Counted from the stretch's first letter, positions 44,598-55,615 are shown. The stretch: 64,000 nucleotides of DNA from Dactylis glomerata (GCA_007115705.1 QXEO01000236.1:5429434-5493433); one strand, 5' to 3'. The notes: generated from the letters alone by a model not told the origin. A program made the numbers and translations.

Positions 44598-45173
44598 ATG
44601 GCCGATGCAGGTGGATCACAGCTAAACATCGATGCGCCGGTGGAAAAGCGAGGCCGCGGCCGCCCTCGTGGTAGTAAAAATAAATCGAAGGACCCGGCTG
44701 TAGCAGCCTCGCCATCTACTCCTGTTAAGCGGCGCCCTGGCCGCCCTCTAGGAAGCAGGAACAAGACCAAGATGTCTACTGCTGCTCCAGGTCCAAGCGC
44801 TCCACCACGTAATGCTTCTTCTTCTTCTTCTCCCAGAATATACTCCTTTTTTTGCATCGCCAGCGCTCAATGCCACGAGATTCAGCGGGTCCCGCTGAAG
44901 TTTACCAATTTCATGGACGGGCGAGAGCTGCGAGAAGCAGTTCTTCATGAACACTCTGGGGGAGGAACTCCCTATGAAGTAGAGGTCTGGTATAATGGGG
45001 ACGGCGAGATGTATTTCAAGGGCGACTGGCCTCAGTTTGCAGAAGACCATGACCTCCATGAGGGTTTCTTCATGATCTTCGACTACCATATCGGCACGTC
45101 GAAGTTTGACGTGAAGATTTACGATGGTACTCAATGCCAGAAGGAGTACGAAGCTGAAGTGCATTTTCATTAG
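44598..45173 (+). CDS. AT-hook and B3-domain protein encoded antisense in a gypsy element
   Basis: The ORF of 191 aa is intact, with start context TTCCATGGCC. Residues 19-29 (GRGRPRGSKNK) and 45-56 (RRPGRPLGSRNK) are two AT-hooks, which grip the minor groove of AT-rich DNA. Residues 83-185 form a B3-type DNA-binding domain: FFCIASA, PLKFTNFMDGREL, YEVEVWYNGDGEMYFKGDW, FAEDHDLHEGFFMIFDY, FDVKIYD. The REM-like B3 order of strands is easy to follow. Ser/Ala-rich linkers join the parts. It would be a small nuclear DNA-binding protein. It lies between pol and the 3' LTR on the opposite strand to pol, with its own TATA box and possible poly(A) signals (AATAAG, 45225). Antisense additional ORFs are known in Tat-lineage gypsy elements. 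I cannot tell from here whether this domain combination has been described. The alternative, a captured host gene fragment, is also possible. Confidence 0.8.
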   Translation: MADAGGSQLNIDAPVEKRGRGRPRGSKNKSKDPAVAASPSTPVKRRPGRPLGSRNKTKMSTAAPGPSAPPRNASSSSSPRIYSFFCIASAQCHEIQRVPLKFTNFMDGRELREAVLHEHSGGGTPYEVEVWYNGDGEMYFKGDWPQFAEDHDLHEGFFMIFDYHIGTSKFDVKIYDGTQCQKEYEAEVHFH

Positions 45174-45570
45174 TCATCTCCTTATGTAATCTCATATTCT
45201 GGTTATCCTTTGGTTTGTTTATCTGTAATAAGTAATGAACTTTTATCTTGTGCCTTCCTTATTGATAGACCATGGGAACGAATCGTCGTTCCGAGGTGTG
45301 CTTTTGATATACTACCGGGTTACTTGGAACCGTACTTATTTTTTAAATATCGGGTTGCGAAAAACCTAGTAATATGTCTCGAATAATCGCAGATACCGAA
45401 TCTTCAATAACTTATTTATTTTACTTGGTACGACTCGAGGGTTTGAGCCCCCGAGTGGAAGGAGAAATATTCATACATATTGTCGAGTTGACCCAAAGAA
45501 CCCAACCTATGGCCTCATGTTCTGGGTTCAGAGGGTCATATCTCGAAAGGTTCTTATCGCCATACTCCTT
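45174..45570. other. Spacer between antisense ORF and pol stop
   Basis: The two genes converge: the ORF ends at 45173 from the left and pol ends at 45571 from the right. The spacer has no ORF of note, and GAGCCCCCGAG at 45449 again resembles the polypurine tract. Confidence 0.5.
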
Positions 45571-48500
45571 CTATGCATAGAACCGTCGAAGTTGCTCCGT
45601 ATTCCACGGGTTACTCTCATCTTTCCCCGTTTTCTTGTCTTGTAGTCGATAAGCTCCTCCTGGTATTATCTCTGTTACGATGTAAGGTCCCACCCATGGG
45701 GACTCTAATTTGCCATGACCGTCTTGCTTTAGTCGCAAGACTAAATCTCCCACCACGAAAGATCGTGGACGAACTCGACTACTATGGTAGTTTCATAGAT
45801 TTTGCTGGTACTATGTTGCTCTGGCAAGTGCTACGTCTCTTGCTTCATCAAGTGCATCGACATCATCTTGAAGTGCTTCAGTGGAGGTTGTCTCGTCATA
45901 AGCCGCGATTCTTGGGGCTTCATGAGTGATCTCGACTGGAAGCACGGCTTCTGCACCGTGGACCAGAAAGAAGGGGGTTTCTTGAGTAGCCGCGTTGGGT
46001 GTAGTTCTGAGACTCCATAGCACGGAGGGTAGTTCGTCTACCCAAGCGTGTTTGGCTTTTTTGAGAGGTGCTAGTAGCCTCTTTTTTATCCCATTGCATA
46101 TTAAGCCATTAGCTTTTTCGACTTGTCCGTTTATCTTTGGATGTGCTACGGATGCGAATTTCAGTTTGATTCCCATACTCTCACAGTAGCTCTTGAACTC
46201 CTTTGATGTGAAATTTGTCCCATTATCTGTTATGATGCTGTGTGGTACTCCAAAGCGGAAAACTATAGACTTGATGAAGTTGATTGCGGCTGTAGAATCT
46301 TGGGTTGTCACGGGGGCTGCCTCTACCCACTTGGTGAATTTGTCGACTGCCACCAACATGTAAACATGCCCTCCTGGCCAAGATTTGTGCAATTTCCCTA
46401 CCATGTCGAGACCCCATTGCGCGAAGGGCCAAGATAGTGGTATTGGTTGCAATTTTGCTGCTGGCGCGTGTGGTCGAGATGCAAAATGTTGACAAGCCTC
46501 GCATTTCCTCACTATATCTTTCGCGTGTTCAATGGCTGTTAACCAGTAAAACCCTGCACGAAAAGCTTTGGCTGTGATGGCTCTGCTACTGGCGTGATGT
46601 CCGCATACTCCTGCGTGGATGTCTTTTAGTATCTCCTATCCTTCTTGAGGAGTGACGCATCGTTGCAAAACTCCTATTATACTTTTCTTGTAGAGCTTCC
46701 CTTGTAACACGACAAAAACCTTGGATCATCATATTATCCTTTTTTGCTTCTACTGTGTCTTCGGGTAGCATTTTGTTTATCATGTAGGCCAAGTATGGCT
46801 GCATCCAAGTTTCTTCGATCATCATAACTTCTTTGGGTTCTGTTGTGCTTCCGTTGCCAGCCCCCGAGCCTGTTGCTTGGTGCTGTGCTTGCTCTTCTGT
46901 AGTCAAAGTTTTGTTGTTCTTTATTGATCTCTCTATGATTTCTTCCCAAAAGACTCCTTGCGGTATGGGTAAGCATTGGGACCCGATATTTGCTAAATTG
47001 TCGGCTTCCTCATTGCTGGCCCTACTGACGTGCAACACTTCGCACCCATCGAATGTTCCCTCTAGATAATAGTATAAATTTTTGTATGCTGTCATGTTGT
47101 CGCTGATGGTGTCACACCTGTTCATCTCTTGTTGCACGACGAGGTTCAAATCCCCGAATATTTTTAGTCGAGTCGCTCCGCATGCTTTGGCCATTTTCAT
47201 TCCGTGGAGCAGAGCCTCATATTCGGCTTCATTATTAGAAGCTTGAGAAAAACTCATCCTTAAGACATATTTTAACTTGTCGCCTTGTGGTGATATCAGG
47301 ACTACTCCTGCTCCTGCGCCTTGGACCCTTTTTGATCCATCAAAGTACATTGTCCAGACGCTTAATAAGTCTGGTGGTCCTGTGTTTTGTAGCTCTAGCC
47401 ACTCTGCTATAAAAATCCGACAGAACTTGTGATTTAATCGCCTTCCGCTTTTCGTACGTGATGTGCAGGGGTGATAACTCGATTCCCCACAAGGAGACAC
47501 ATCCTGTCGCTGAAGGGTTGTCCAATATGTTGGATAGTGGTGCTTCATTAACCACTATAATTGGGTGCACTGATATGTCTCAAACGTATCTATAATTTTT
47601 GATGCTCCATGCTTGTTTTTACACCATTTGCCTATTGTTTCGTTACACTTAGTGGCATTTTTATACATTTTCCGGAACTAACCTATTAACGAAGTGCCAC
47701 AGTGCCAGTTTCCTGTTTTCTGCTGTTTTTGTGTTTCAGAAGTGATACACAGGAAATATTCTCGGAATTGGACGAAACAAGTTCCTGAAGTCATATTTTA
47801 CCCGGAAGCTTCCAGAGATCTGAAGAAGTGTCGGAGGGGGGCCACCAGGGCCCCACACAAGGGGGCGGCGCCGCCTGGCCCCTGGCCGCGCCACCCCTGT
47901 GTGAGAGCCCCTGGCTCCACCTCTGACATCGCCCCTTCGCCTATAAGTACCCCCCGACGAGAAAAACCTAAGGGCCGGATGAGTTTTCCAGAATACATCG
48001 CGATCCGCCGCCGCCGTCGACCCGAAGATCGGGAGGGTCCAGAAGCTCTTCCCGGCACCCTGCCGGAGAGGGGAATCGCCACCGGAGGTCTTCTTCATCG
48101 CCATGCTTGCCTCCGGAGCGATGAGTGAGTAGTCTACCTTGGACTATGGGTCCATAGCAGTAGCTAGATGGTTGTCTTCTCCACCATGTGCTTCATGTTT
48201 AGATCTCATGAGCTGCCCTACATGATTGAGATCACCGTTATGTAATTCTATGATGTTGGTTTGTTGGGATCCGATGAATATTGGTGTTTATGATTAAGTT
48301 GCTGTACTGAATTATATCTTTTGTTATCTCTATGTTGTTTATGATCTTGCATGCTCTCCGTTGTTAGTAGCTATCTTGGCCGAGTAGTTGCTAGTGACTC
48401 CAAGAGGGGGTATTTATGCTCGATAGTGGGTTCATGTCTCTATTTCACCTGGGGGAGTGACAGAAACCTCTAAGGTGGTAGATGTGCTGTTGCCACTAGG

Positions 48501-51261
48501 GAGAAAACAACATTCATATGCTCAAGGGCATATGCTTTGTTTACATTACACACTTTGCTTAATGCAATTATCTGTTGTTCGCAACTTAATACTTCTAGGG
48601 TGTTCAGATGATATCCCCGGGGGTGGATTATTAGTCATAGATGCAGTTGGATGGCGGTCTATGTATTTTGTTGTAATGCCCAGAGTAAATCTCATAGTGA
48701 TCTTCTTGACATATCACGTTATCTTTATTCTATCAATTGCCCAACTGTAATTTGTTTACCCAGCATGTTATTTTATCTATGGAGAGACACCACTAGTGAA
48801 CTGTGGACCCCGGTCCTATTTTAATCATATTGCAATCACCTGTTTACTTTTCCCGCACTGTTTACTTTACTCGCATACTCCACTGTTTTCCACTCGATAC
48901 ACTCATAACCTTTGTTTCAAGCAAACCGGTGAGATTGACAACCTCATCGCAAGTTGGGAACAAAGTATTTGTTTGTGTGTGTGCAGGTTCCGCGTTGCTG
49001 CTGGCCGAAGACGAGTCAACAAGTGTCGTAAACGGCGCCCTTGTTGGAGTGTTATTAAGCCAGTCCGCATCACCTTCAGTCGTCACCGTCTCTCTTCTTC
49101 AAGATCGACATTAAACCTTGGTTTCTTAACTGAGGGAAAACTTACTGCTACACTCATCATACCTTCCTCTTGGGGTTCCCAACGGGCTGGTTATTCACCA
49201 CGCACAAGGACAGTTTGCTCCCACATCAACTTGGAGTAGCATGCACCGCGAAGTATTGTCGTAGCTTTCGTGCTGTTGTGAATATACTGTATGCAAGTTT
49301 CTGGTAGTGCGGGTACCTTTGTTTTGTTGGAGATAGTACTTCACTGATGAAGTATACTGGCCGTTGAACTCCATGAGCTTTTCCTTCTTCACTTCTTTCG
49401 ACTACTAATACTGTGCTCACCACTTGATGTGTTGCAATATACAGTAGTAGCGGCTCCTTTTCCTTTGGTGCGACCAGCACCGGCGGTGTGGAAAGCACTT
49501 TTTTCAATTGTGCGAAAGCTGTATCCGCTTCTTCTGTCCACTCGAACTTGTCGTCTGATTTTTTCATCAGTGCATAGAAAGGGAGTGCTTTTTCTCCTAA
49601 CCGTGCAACGAATCGACTTAGTGCTGCGACGTGCCCTGCGAGTTTCTGTACGTCGTGCAGCTTTGTTGGCTTCCCCATCATTAGTATTGCTTGGATCTTC
49701 TCTGGGTTTGCTTCTATTCCCCTTGCTGATACCAGGAACCCCAAAGTTGTCCTGCGGATACTCCAAAAGAGCATTTTGTCGGGTTAAGCTTGAGCTTATA
49801 CCTGTTTAAGTTGTCAAAGGTTTCTGCTAGATCACTAATTAGTGACTCTTCATTTCTTGTGGTGATGACCACGTCGTCGATGTAGACTTGAATGTTACGT
49901 CCTATTTGACTTTCGAGGCAATTTTGCATCATCCGCTGGTAGATTGCTCCTGCATTTTTTAGGCCGAAAGGCATGACTTGATAGCAGAACATGCCATATG
50001 GTGTGATGAAGGCCGTCTTTTCCTCGTCTTCTTTCTTCAGTTTGATCTGGTTATAACCAGAATATGCATCTAGGAAGGAAAGCCTTGCGCACCCCGCTGT
50101 TGAGTCTATTATCTGATCAATGAGAGGTAGAGGGAAGGGATCCTTTGGACAATGCTTGTTGAGAGATGTGTAGTCGACGCACACTCTTTGTACGTCTGTG
50201 TTTTTCTTGGGTACAATGACTGGATTAGATACCCAAGTTGATGACTTGATTTCTCGGATGAATCCGGCATTTTCTAGTCTGTGTAGCTCAGATGCTATGG
50301 CTTTCCTTTTTGGTTAGTCAAATCATCGCAGTGGTTGCTTGACTGGCTTTACTTTAGGATCCACATTTAGTGCGTGCTCAACGAGTTCCCTAGAAACCCC
50401 TAGCATGTCTAAAGGACACCAGGCGAAGATTTCCCAGTGCTCACGGAGGAACTCGACGAGCGCGCTTTCCTATGCGGGATCCAAGTTTACTGCTATGGAG
50501 GTGGTTTTGTTTGGGTCCGTGGGGTGGACCTGTATTTTCTTCGAGTCTTGAGTTGCATCAAAAGCCTGATCTTGCAGGGATTGTCCGACGTCGGGTAGCA
50601 CGTTATGGTCAGTTTCACCTTTCAGTCTTGCGTATTCTGCTGTCATGCCGAAAGTTTGCGCCAGCCTGATGAATTCTTTATCACAAGTGTTGGACACTTC
50701 GAAGCTGCCTTTTACCATGATTGTTCCTTTGGGTCCTGGGATTTTGAGCGTGAGATATGTGTAGTGCAGTACTGCCATGAACTTTGCAAATGCTGGACGC
50801 CCCAGGATTGCATGATACTGTGAAGGCCAGTCTATGACTTCAAACTCTAGCTTCTCTCTGCGATAATTGTTGCTATTACCGAAGCAAACGTCGAGTTCTA
50901 TTTTCCCGAGAGGGTAATTTGCGCCTCCTGGTACTATTCCGTGGAAAGAACAATCTATTGGCTTTAGACTTTCCAGTGAGATGCACATTGCCTTCAGAGT
51001 TCTTGCATATATTAGGTTTATGTCGCTTCCTGCATCCATGAATACTCGCCCGATATCGTATCCCCCTATTTGCGCTTTTAGCACCATCGGTGAGTGCCAC
51101 GGCCTGGGAACTTTCCTCGGGTGGTCTGCTCTGCTGAACCTGATTGGTTGATCGGACCACTGTAGGTACTCTGTAGTGGCTGGTGGTGATGATATAGCTA
51201 GGTTTACTTGTCTGGATATGCTCTTCCGCTCTTTCTTGGATTTTGGCACCGGTTGGATCAT
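45571..51261 (-). pseudogene. Tat-like gypsy pol (protease, RT, RNase H, integrase)
   Basis: On the minus strand the protease region spans 51261-50470 (FMDAGSDINLIYARTL, SISRQVNLAISSPPATTEYL). Reverse transcriptase spans 50184-49700 (FPLPLIDQIID, MPFGLKNAGAIYQRMM, YIDD at about 49880) with a frameshift near 49750 after LNPTKCSFGV. It continues to the primer-grip and connection region until 49247. After the solo LTR it resumes at 47565, with RNase H at about 47350-46950 (MYFDGSKRVQGAGAGVVL, NNEAEYEALLHGM). Integrase spans 46512-45571 (core DDE seen as GLDMVG, TDNGTNF and GQVEKANG). Further frame changes lie near 47430 and 46640. Gag is missing. The order is that of Ty3/gypsy, and the similarity is to RIRE2-type grass elements. 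Confidence 0.85.
47571..49241 (+). mobile_element. Solo LTR in gypsy pol, TSD TGCAC
   Basis: It begins TGATATGTCTCAAACG and ends TTGGAGTAGCA, flanked by perfect TGCAC at 47566-47570 and 49242-49246. Removing it restores the gypsy reading QYFAVHPIIVVNEAPL across the gap. It is related to the LTR at 25328 but its 3' end differs and is shorter (1671 bp). The internal region has been lost by recombination. Confidence 0.93.
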
Positions 51262-51299
51262 TGCAGATATATATACTTTTGACTCCAGATGTTTTGCTA

Positions 51300-51620
51300 G
51301 TCGCTGTACTCAGGGTTTTCGATGGTCACCTTCTTTTTGTTGATGTCCTCCGTCTCCAGAAACTCCTCCGGTGCCTCGTTCCCTTCAACCAGATCAAGAA
51401 CACGGGCACCACGAAGAGCCAGGATCACGAGGGCCTTCCAGATCAACATGTTTTCCCGTGTGAGCGGCTGCGAGGGTGGAGACCCAAGCGCCGCAGCGAG
51501 AACCATGGTGGATGAAGTTGATGATGAAGACATGGCTATGCTAGGGTTTTTGATGTGCGGCGGCGGCACGAGATGCAAAGATCGGGTGCGGCGGCGGCAA
51601 TTTTGTCTTGGATCATAGGT
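51300..51620 (-). pseudogene. Copia gag, N-terminal part
   Basis: On the minus strand the Gag start MSSSSTSSTMVLAAALGSPP near 51530 leads to LTRENMLIWKALVILALRG and ends NPEYSD near 51300. The first part is the N-terminal domain of copia Gag-like proteins (DUF4219/UBN2 type). It should continue to PDVLAHVAGLE at 42995 but is cut by the gypsy element. The upstream region to 51871 (GCGGCGGC-rich) is the untranslated leader. Confidence 0.75.
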
Positions 51621-51871
51621 CATGGTAGTATCAATGCGGCGGCAGGGTGCAGCGGCAGAGAGGATTTTTTTCTTGGTCGTGTTTGTTCTAAATCGTAATC
51701 TTGGCTTGAGGTGGCGGCGATGTGCAGCGGCAAGCTATGGCGACGGCGGGCTTGAGGGTTTTGGATCGTGGTCTTGGCTTGAAGCGGCGGCGATAGCGTG
51801 CGGCGGCGGTAGAGGCTATGGCGGCAGCGGGTTTCAGGGTTTCGGTGGCAACTAGAGCGCGGAAGAGGATG

Positions 51872-51883
51872 GCTCTGAAACCA
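51872..51883 (-). other. Copia primer-binding site, initiator tRNA-Met type
   Basis: The minus strand reads TGGTTTCAGAGC directly after the 5' LTR; the usual site is TGGTATCAGAGC, one mismatch. Confidence 0.8.
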
Positions 51884-52040
51884 TGTCAATTTTGGTGGAA
51901 CGATGCATACCCGTAGGGGCATCGGTTACGTGTTTATATAGACGTAGGAAACAACCCTCATACATGGCATACATAGTTTGTACGTGTATGTGTCGGAGTA
52001 CTACTCCGTACCCGTACACATACCTATACATACTCTAACA
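51884..52040 (-). repeat. Copia 5' LTR
   Basis: 157 bp, TGTCAATTTT to CTCTAACA, with TTTATATAG as TATA element. It borders kinase pseudogene sequence at 52041. Confidence 0.92.
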
Positions 52041-52165
52041 GCCGTGAGCTCGGCATCGAGCAGGATGTTTGCGGACTTCACGGCGTCGTGCAGGATCAGG
52101 GGCGAGGCGGACGAGTGCATGTACGAGAGCACGTGTGCCGACTCCTCGGCGATGCAAAGGCTCTA
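52041..52165 (-). pseudogene. WAK-like kinase pseudogene, upstream remnant
   Basis: GCCGTGAGCTCGGC to GCGATGCAAAGGCTC matches 15244-15368 of the intact gene (around HGDVKSANILL), with substitutions including TCCACGCC changes at the HGD side. It continues the kinase fragment that ends at 20465. Beyond 52165 the similarity stops, so the rest of the kinase and the ectodomain are lost. Confidence 0.88.
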
Positions 52166-52520
52166 TAAGGTGTGGTGGTGCACTATTTGGTAAGTGAGTG
52201 AGAAGAGGAGTGCTACACGTGCGCTCCTACTCCTCCTCGCTCGTCTCGACTCGTCCCGTCGCGCGCGTCGTGGTTTGCAGAATTGAGCCTCGGGCCGAGT
52301 TTATCTTTTTGCTGCATAGGAAAATCGAGCGTTTTACCGAGTCTTTGACGGACGCGTCACAGCTAGCCGGTTCGGGTCGCCTCCGGATCGTGGGACCGAC
52401 TCAGGCGTGCGACGTGGGTGTGGCCCATGTTGCTAGGATTTTTCCTCTGCGCACCTATATAAACCCTTGCTCGGCTACCGCCGCATACACATGAAACCAA
52501 TTTATGTTTTGCCTCTCGCT
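52166..52520. other. Unclassified promoter-like or LTR-like segment
   Basis: GC-rich sequence without a gene. CACCTATATAAACCC at 52453-52467 is a strong TATA box. The segment continues after the small CACTA at 54552 (CTCTCGCT followed by ATTTGCGCCGCC). It could be a copia or other LTR fragment; I did not find its partner. Confidence 0.35.
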
Positions 52521-53894
52521 CACTACAAGGAAAATGCTAACTTACGACCCTCCATTTTCGTCACTAGATCGTCATAATAAGTCGTTTATGATGATCTTAT
52601 GACGAAAATAGGATGGTCAAAAGCTGAGCGTCGCAAATGAACTATAACGACGATTTTGTTGAAATCATCATAACCGACTATGACGATCCTGGATCATCAT
52701 AACCCTTATGACGATCCAATGTCGTCATTAGGCCTCTGGCTAGGCCACGTCGGATCCTACGTGTCTCATCCTACGTGGCAAAACTATGACGAAACAAAAT
52801 CGTCGTAATGCAAATTCAGCCCGGTCCATTCTGCTAGTTTGTATGGGCTAAGCCCAATATTTATGGCCTTTTTCTTTCCTAGGCAGTGGCCTTTTACATT
52901 CCAGGTTTATTTTGGGCTTTGCATTTTAAAGGACCAGTTCTTTTTCTTTCAACGCCTTCATAAGGTCCATTTATTTCTTATTTCAGCCTTTTTCAATTTC
53001 TTGTCTGATATGTTCCTGTTAATATAATTTGGGCCAAGGCCTTTTTAGAGCCCATACAGTATTTCGCCCAGCAGAACTTTTAGCCTTTTTAATTAATTAT
53101 TTATTCCAAAAATAAAGAATAAACAATCAACCATGCTCAAAGTTCACAGATTTCAATAGTTTACATTTTAACAGGACACAATAAATATTACTATCAGATA
53201 GCAGGAAAATATATCAATTACAATGTTTCATAGTTCTTCTCGATCATAGTATTACAAGCCATAAAAATATTATTTAACTGGGGCTTCACGCTTAGAAATT
53301 TTTCAGCCTTGACCAAGGCTCCATGTCCATGCGCGCCCAGCACCAACCCAGCAGAGCACCTGCCAGCCTTTCCAGGTCAAGGCGTGCCTTGGACGGCACA
53401 GCACATTCTCCGGCACTGCACGACCCCGATCGATGTGCTTCTCCTCTTCTCCTCTAGCCCTGCAAAAATCATTTTTAGCTTCACAAGCATATATTTCATC
53501 ATAGATCCAATGATATTTTTACAAGATTCAACACCTATCTAAGAAGGGTCATGCCCGCCATTTTGAGCATATTTTGAATACACCATAGTGGCATTCTACT
53601 GATTAAATTTTGTTTTATAAAAAAAATTGGGGAGAAAAAGATTTAATGTTATTGTATATATAGTAAACTAAATTTACAAAGTTTATTTGAATTCATTTGG
53701 TCTTGTTGTGAATCTTCTTCAAATATTTTTTGTTAAAATCAGAAAATAAATGAAAAGGACAGAGAGGAAAAAACATCACTGATGTCATGGGTAGAAGAGG
53801 CCCATGCCTTGTTTATAAGCGGCCTAGGCCCATGACTCATCGAAAGCATCTATTTAAAACCATGTGTGCATCATATATTATCACAAAGAGTGGG

Positions 53895-53965
53895 CTAGCT
53901 TGGTGGTCATGAGGAGGAGTGGACGACGCCCATTGGGGAGGTGGTGAGTTCGACTCCCTCCTCCC
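53895..53965 (+). other. tRNA-like promoter boxes, possible SINE relic
   Basis: TAGCTTGGTGGTCATG (53895-53910) resembles a pol III A box and GAGTTCGACTCC (53946-53957) a B box, about 40 bp apart. No tRNA cloverleaf could be drawn. It may be a SINE captured by the CACTA element or coincidence. Confidence 0.3.
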
Positions 53966-53999
53966 GTAGTTTATTTTGCCAGTTTATCTGGCCAGGCTA

Positions 54000-54185
54000 G
54001 AAGGTCCACCATGTCAGGTCCGGGTGGGCCAGGCTTGCAGGTCGGTGTGGGGCCAGTCTGCCAGGGTGGTGGGCCACCTTGTCAGGTCGGGAGGTGGGGC
54101 TACCTTGTCAGGTATGTTGTGGGGCCACCTTGTCAGGTCTGGGTGGGGTCAGGGGCCAGTTTGGTGGCCCGTGCTGCATGTCAGG
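54000..54185. repeat. Short minisatellite, CCACCTTGTCAGGTC units
   Basis: Variants of GGGGCCACCTTGTCAGGTC recur about five times at spacings of 30-40 bp within the small CACTA element. Confidence 0.7.
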
Positions 54186-54551
54186 TGACATGTGTGTATA
54201 AATATACATATAGAAATAACACATAAGCGATAAATGCCACATAGATATGACATGTAGATGAAGTAGATGACGTGGTGATTAAACATTTCATTATATCTAT
54301 GTTTAAAATGTTACGACCATTAAAAATGGTCGTAAACGGCTGCAAAAAAAGGTCGTAAGCTGTATCGTTTAGCTTATGACGATTCTATCTAATGAAAGTA
54401 TGACGTTTCTGGATCAAAACGTCGTAATTTATAAGGCTTTTAGCTTTCCTAATATGCTAACGACCATCTAGTATAGAATCGTCATCAATCTATGACGTTT
54501 TTATTCGTGGTCACTACGAGAAGGTCATAAGTTGACATATTTCTTGTAGTG

Positions 54552-55152
54552 GCTATTTGCGCCGCCACCATAGTCTACCTCATCCCAAGTGTCGACGTAC
54601 ACCGGCGAATGGGGGAGCAGGTCTCTGGAATCACTCGCCTTTACGATCCTATATGGGAGAGGGTGAATTAGGTTTTTGAGAAGCGCTCTGCGCGACTGCT
54701 TGTGTTCTTCATCACGAGTCATCTTCCTTTCAAGTCGGGCGGTGCAGCTGATGACACTAAGCAAGGTGCCAACTCGTCGGGACTCTAAGTGCAGAGTGAT
54801 GTAACAAGAGTAAATTATCTCCACGAGGGAACTCAGGGTTTAATATCAAACTCTCGGAGAACAGTCGAAAAAGCTCTTGTCGTTCTTCTTCAAGCAACCT
54901 ACAAAACAATTTCTTTGTCTTGTGTCCCCAACTCTACCAAGTGGTTGTCAAGCACGAGGTATGAATGTAAGTAAAATAAATATGATAACAAATGCAATAA
55001 AATAAATATGATGCGAGAAAGATAAACTAAGCTAATATACAACTAGAATAAAGCGGTAAAGCTATTTTTTGGGTTTTATATGTGAATGCAATGAAGTAAA
55101 GATATTTTTGTATTTTCGGAATAAATTGAAGCTGAAAATAAAAGTACGCGTA
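54552..55152. other. Unclassified retroelement-like sequence
   Basis: The first part continues 52166-52520. From about 54835 the text (CTCTCGGAGAACAGTCG, TCTTGTGTCCCCAACTC) resembles non-coding interior of grass LTR retrotransposons. No supported CDS. Confidence 0.3.
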
Positions 55153-55603
55153 TGTCGAGGGTTAACTCGGCAAATGTCCTAGATGAAGGACTTATGATCG
55201 GGGGAAAGGTGACAACTAGAGATTCCGGGAGCGAGATTGGCACACGACGTACCCAGGTTCACGTCCCCGTGGTGGAGGATCACTACGTCCTACTAGCAAT
55301 CTAGTATATGATCACAGTGGTGTTTACACGGAGCCGCCGTAGGCGGAGTTGTCTATGTCTAATCTATCTTGTATGCTATGTGTTGATCTATGAGATCTAA
55401 GTTGAGTTGTCTCTAGGGGTGTCCCTGCCTGGCTTTATATATGCAACCGGGCTAGGGTTTACAAGAGTCCTAGTCAAATACGTAATGGAACTACCTTTCT
55501 TTGTCTCCAAGTCAATCTTTTGAGTCCTTGTGCCGGTCCACCTCCATGATAGGTTGGACCCGGTATACTAATCCATGTGTACCCGAAGGGCATACCCATG
55601 TCA
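55153..55603 (-). repeat. 3' LTR of a second Tat-like gypsy
   Basis: 451 bp from TGTCGAGGGTTAACTCGG to CATACCCATGTCA. GTAGCCCCCGAG at 55604-55615, the inverse of a polypurine tract, marks it as the 3' LTR of a minus-strand element. It shares its left end with the LTR at 61894 but differs inside, so it is another subfamily. Confidence 0.75.
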
Positions 55604-55615
55604 GTAGCCCCCGAG

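Larger units (their letters stand above)
42997..51298 (-). mobile_element. Tat-like Ty3/gypsy element in copia gag, 5' end lost
   Basis: The 3' LTR (42997-43330), a polypurine tract, a 2.2-kb 3' region with an antisense ORF, and pol (protease, reverse transcriptase, RNase H, integrase in gypsy order) lie on the minus strand. The 5' LTR, leader and gag are absent: pol runs directly into copia gag sequence near 51298. About 20 codons of copia gag are also missing between EYSD (near 51300) and PDVLAHV (42995). This suggests a deletion that took the gypsy 5' end and some host copia together. A solo LTR (47571-49241) interrupts pol. Confidence 0.85.
20466..52040 (-). mobile_element. Ty1/copia retrotransposon carrying all nested insertions
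   Basis: The LTRs are short: left copy 20466-20504 continued at 38566-38682 (156 bp), right copy 51884-52040 (157 bp); both run TGTCAATTTT...CTCTAACA. The flanking 5-mers are GCCGC and GCCGT inside the same kinase sequence, a 4 of 5 target duplication. On the minus strand the order is 5' LTR (right), initiator-Met primer site, gag, CCHC knuckle, protease, integrase, reverse transcriptase, RNase H, polypurine tract, 3' LTR, which is the copia order. About ten substitutions and one indel separate the LTRs by eye. That fits an old insertion, since invaded by a CACTA element and a gypsy element. Confidence 0.9.
52521..54551. mobile_element. Small non-autonomous CACTA element, TSD GCT
   Basis: The ends are CACTACAAGGAAAATGCTAAC and, inverted from the right, CACTACAAGAAATATGTCAAC (first 12-13 bases shown conserved). 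GCT flanks both sides (52518-52520 and 54552-54554). Both subterminal parts are rich in TCGTCATAA and ACGACCAT motifs in both orientations. The 2-kb body holds no transposase and is AT-rich between 53040 and 53880 without ORFs of note. Confidence 0.88.

Noticed and set aside
53895..53965. Possible tRNA gene
   Set aside because: A- and B-box-like sequences exist, but acceptor and anticodon stems cannot be formed.
54525..54824. 99-codon ORF on the - strand
   Set aside because: It crosses the CACTA right terminus and target duplication, so it joins unrelated sequences.
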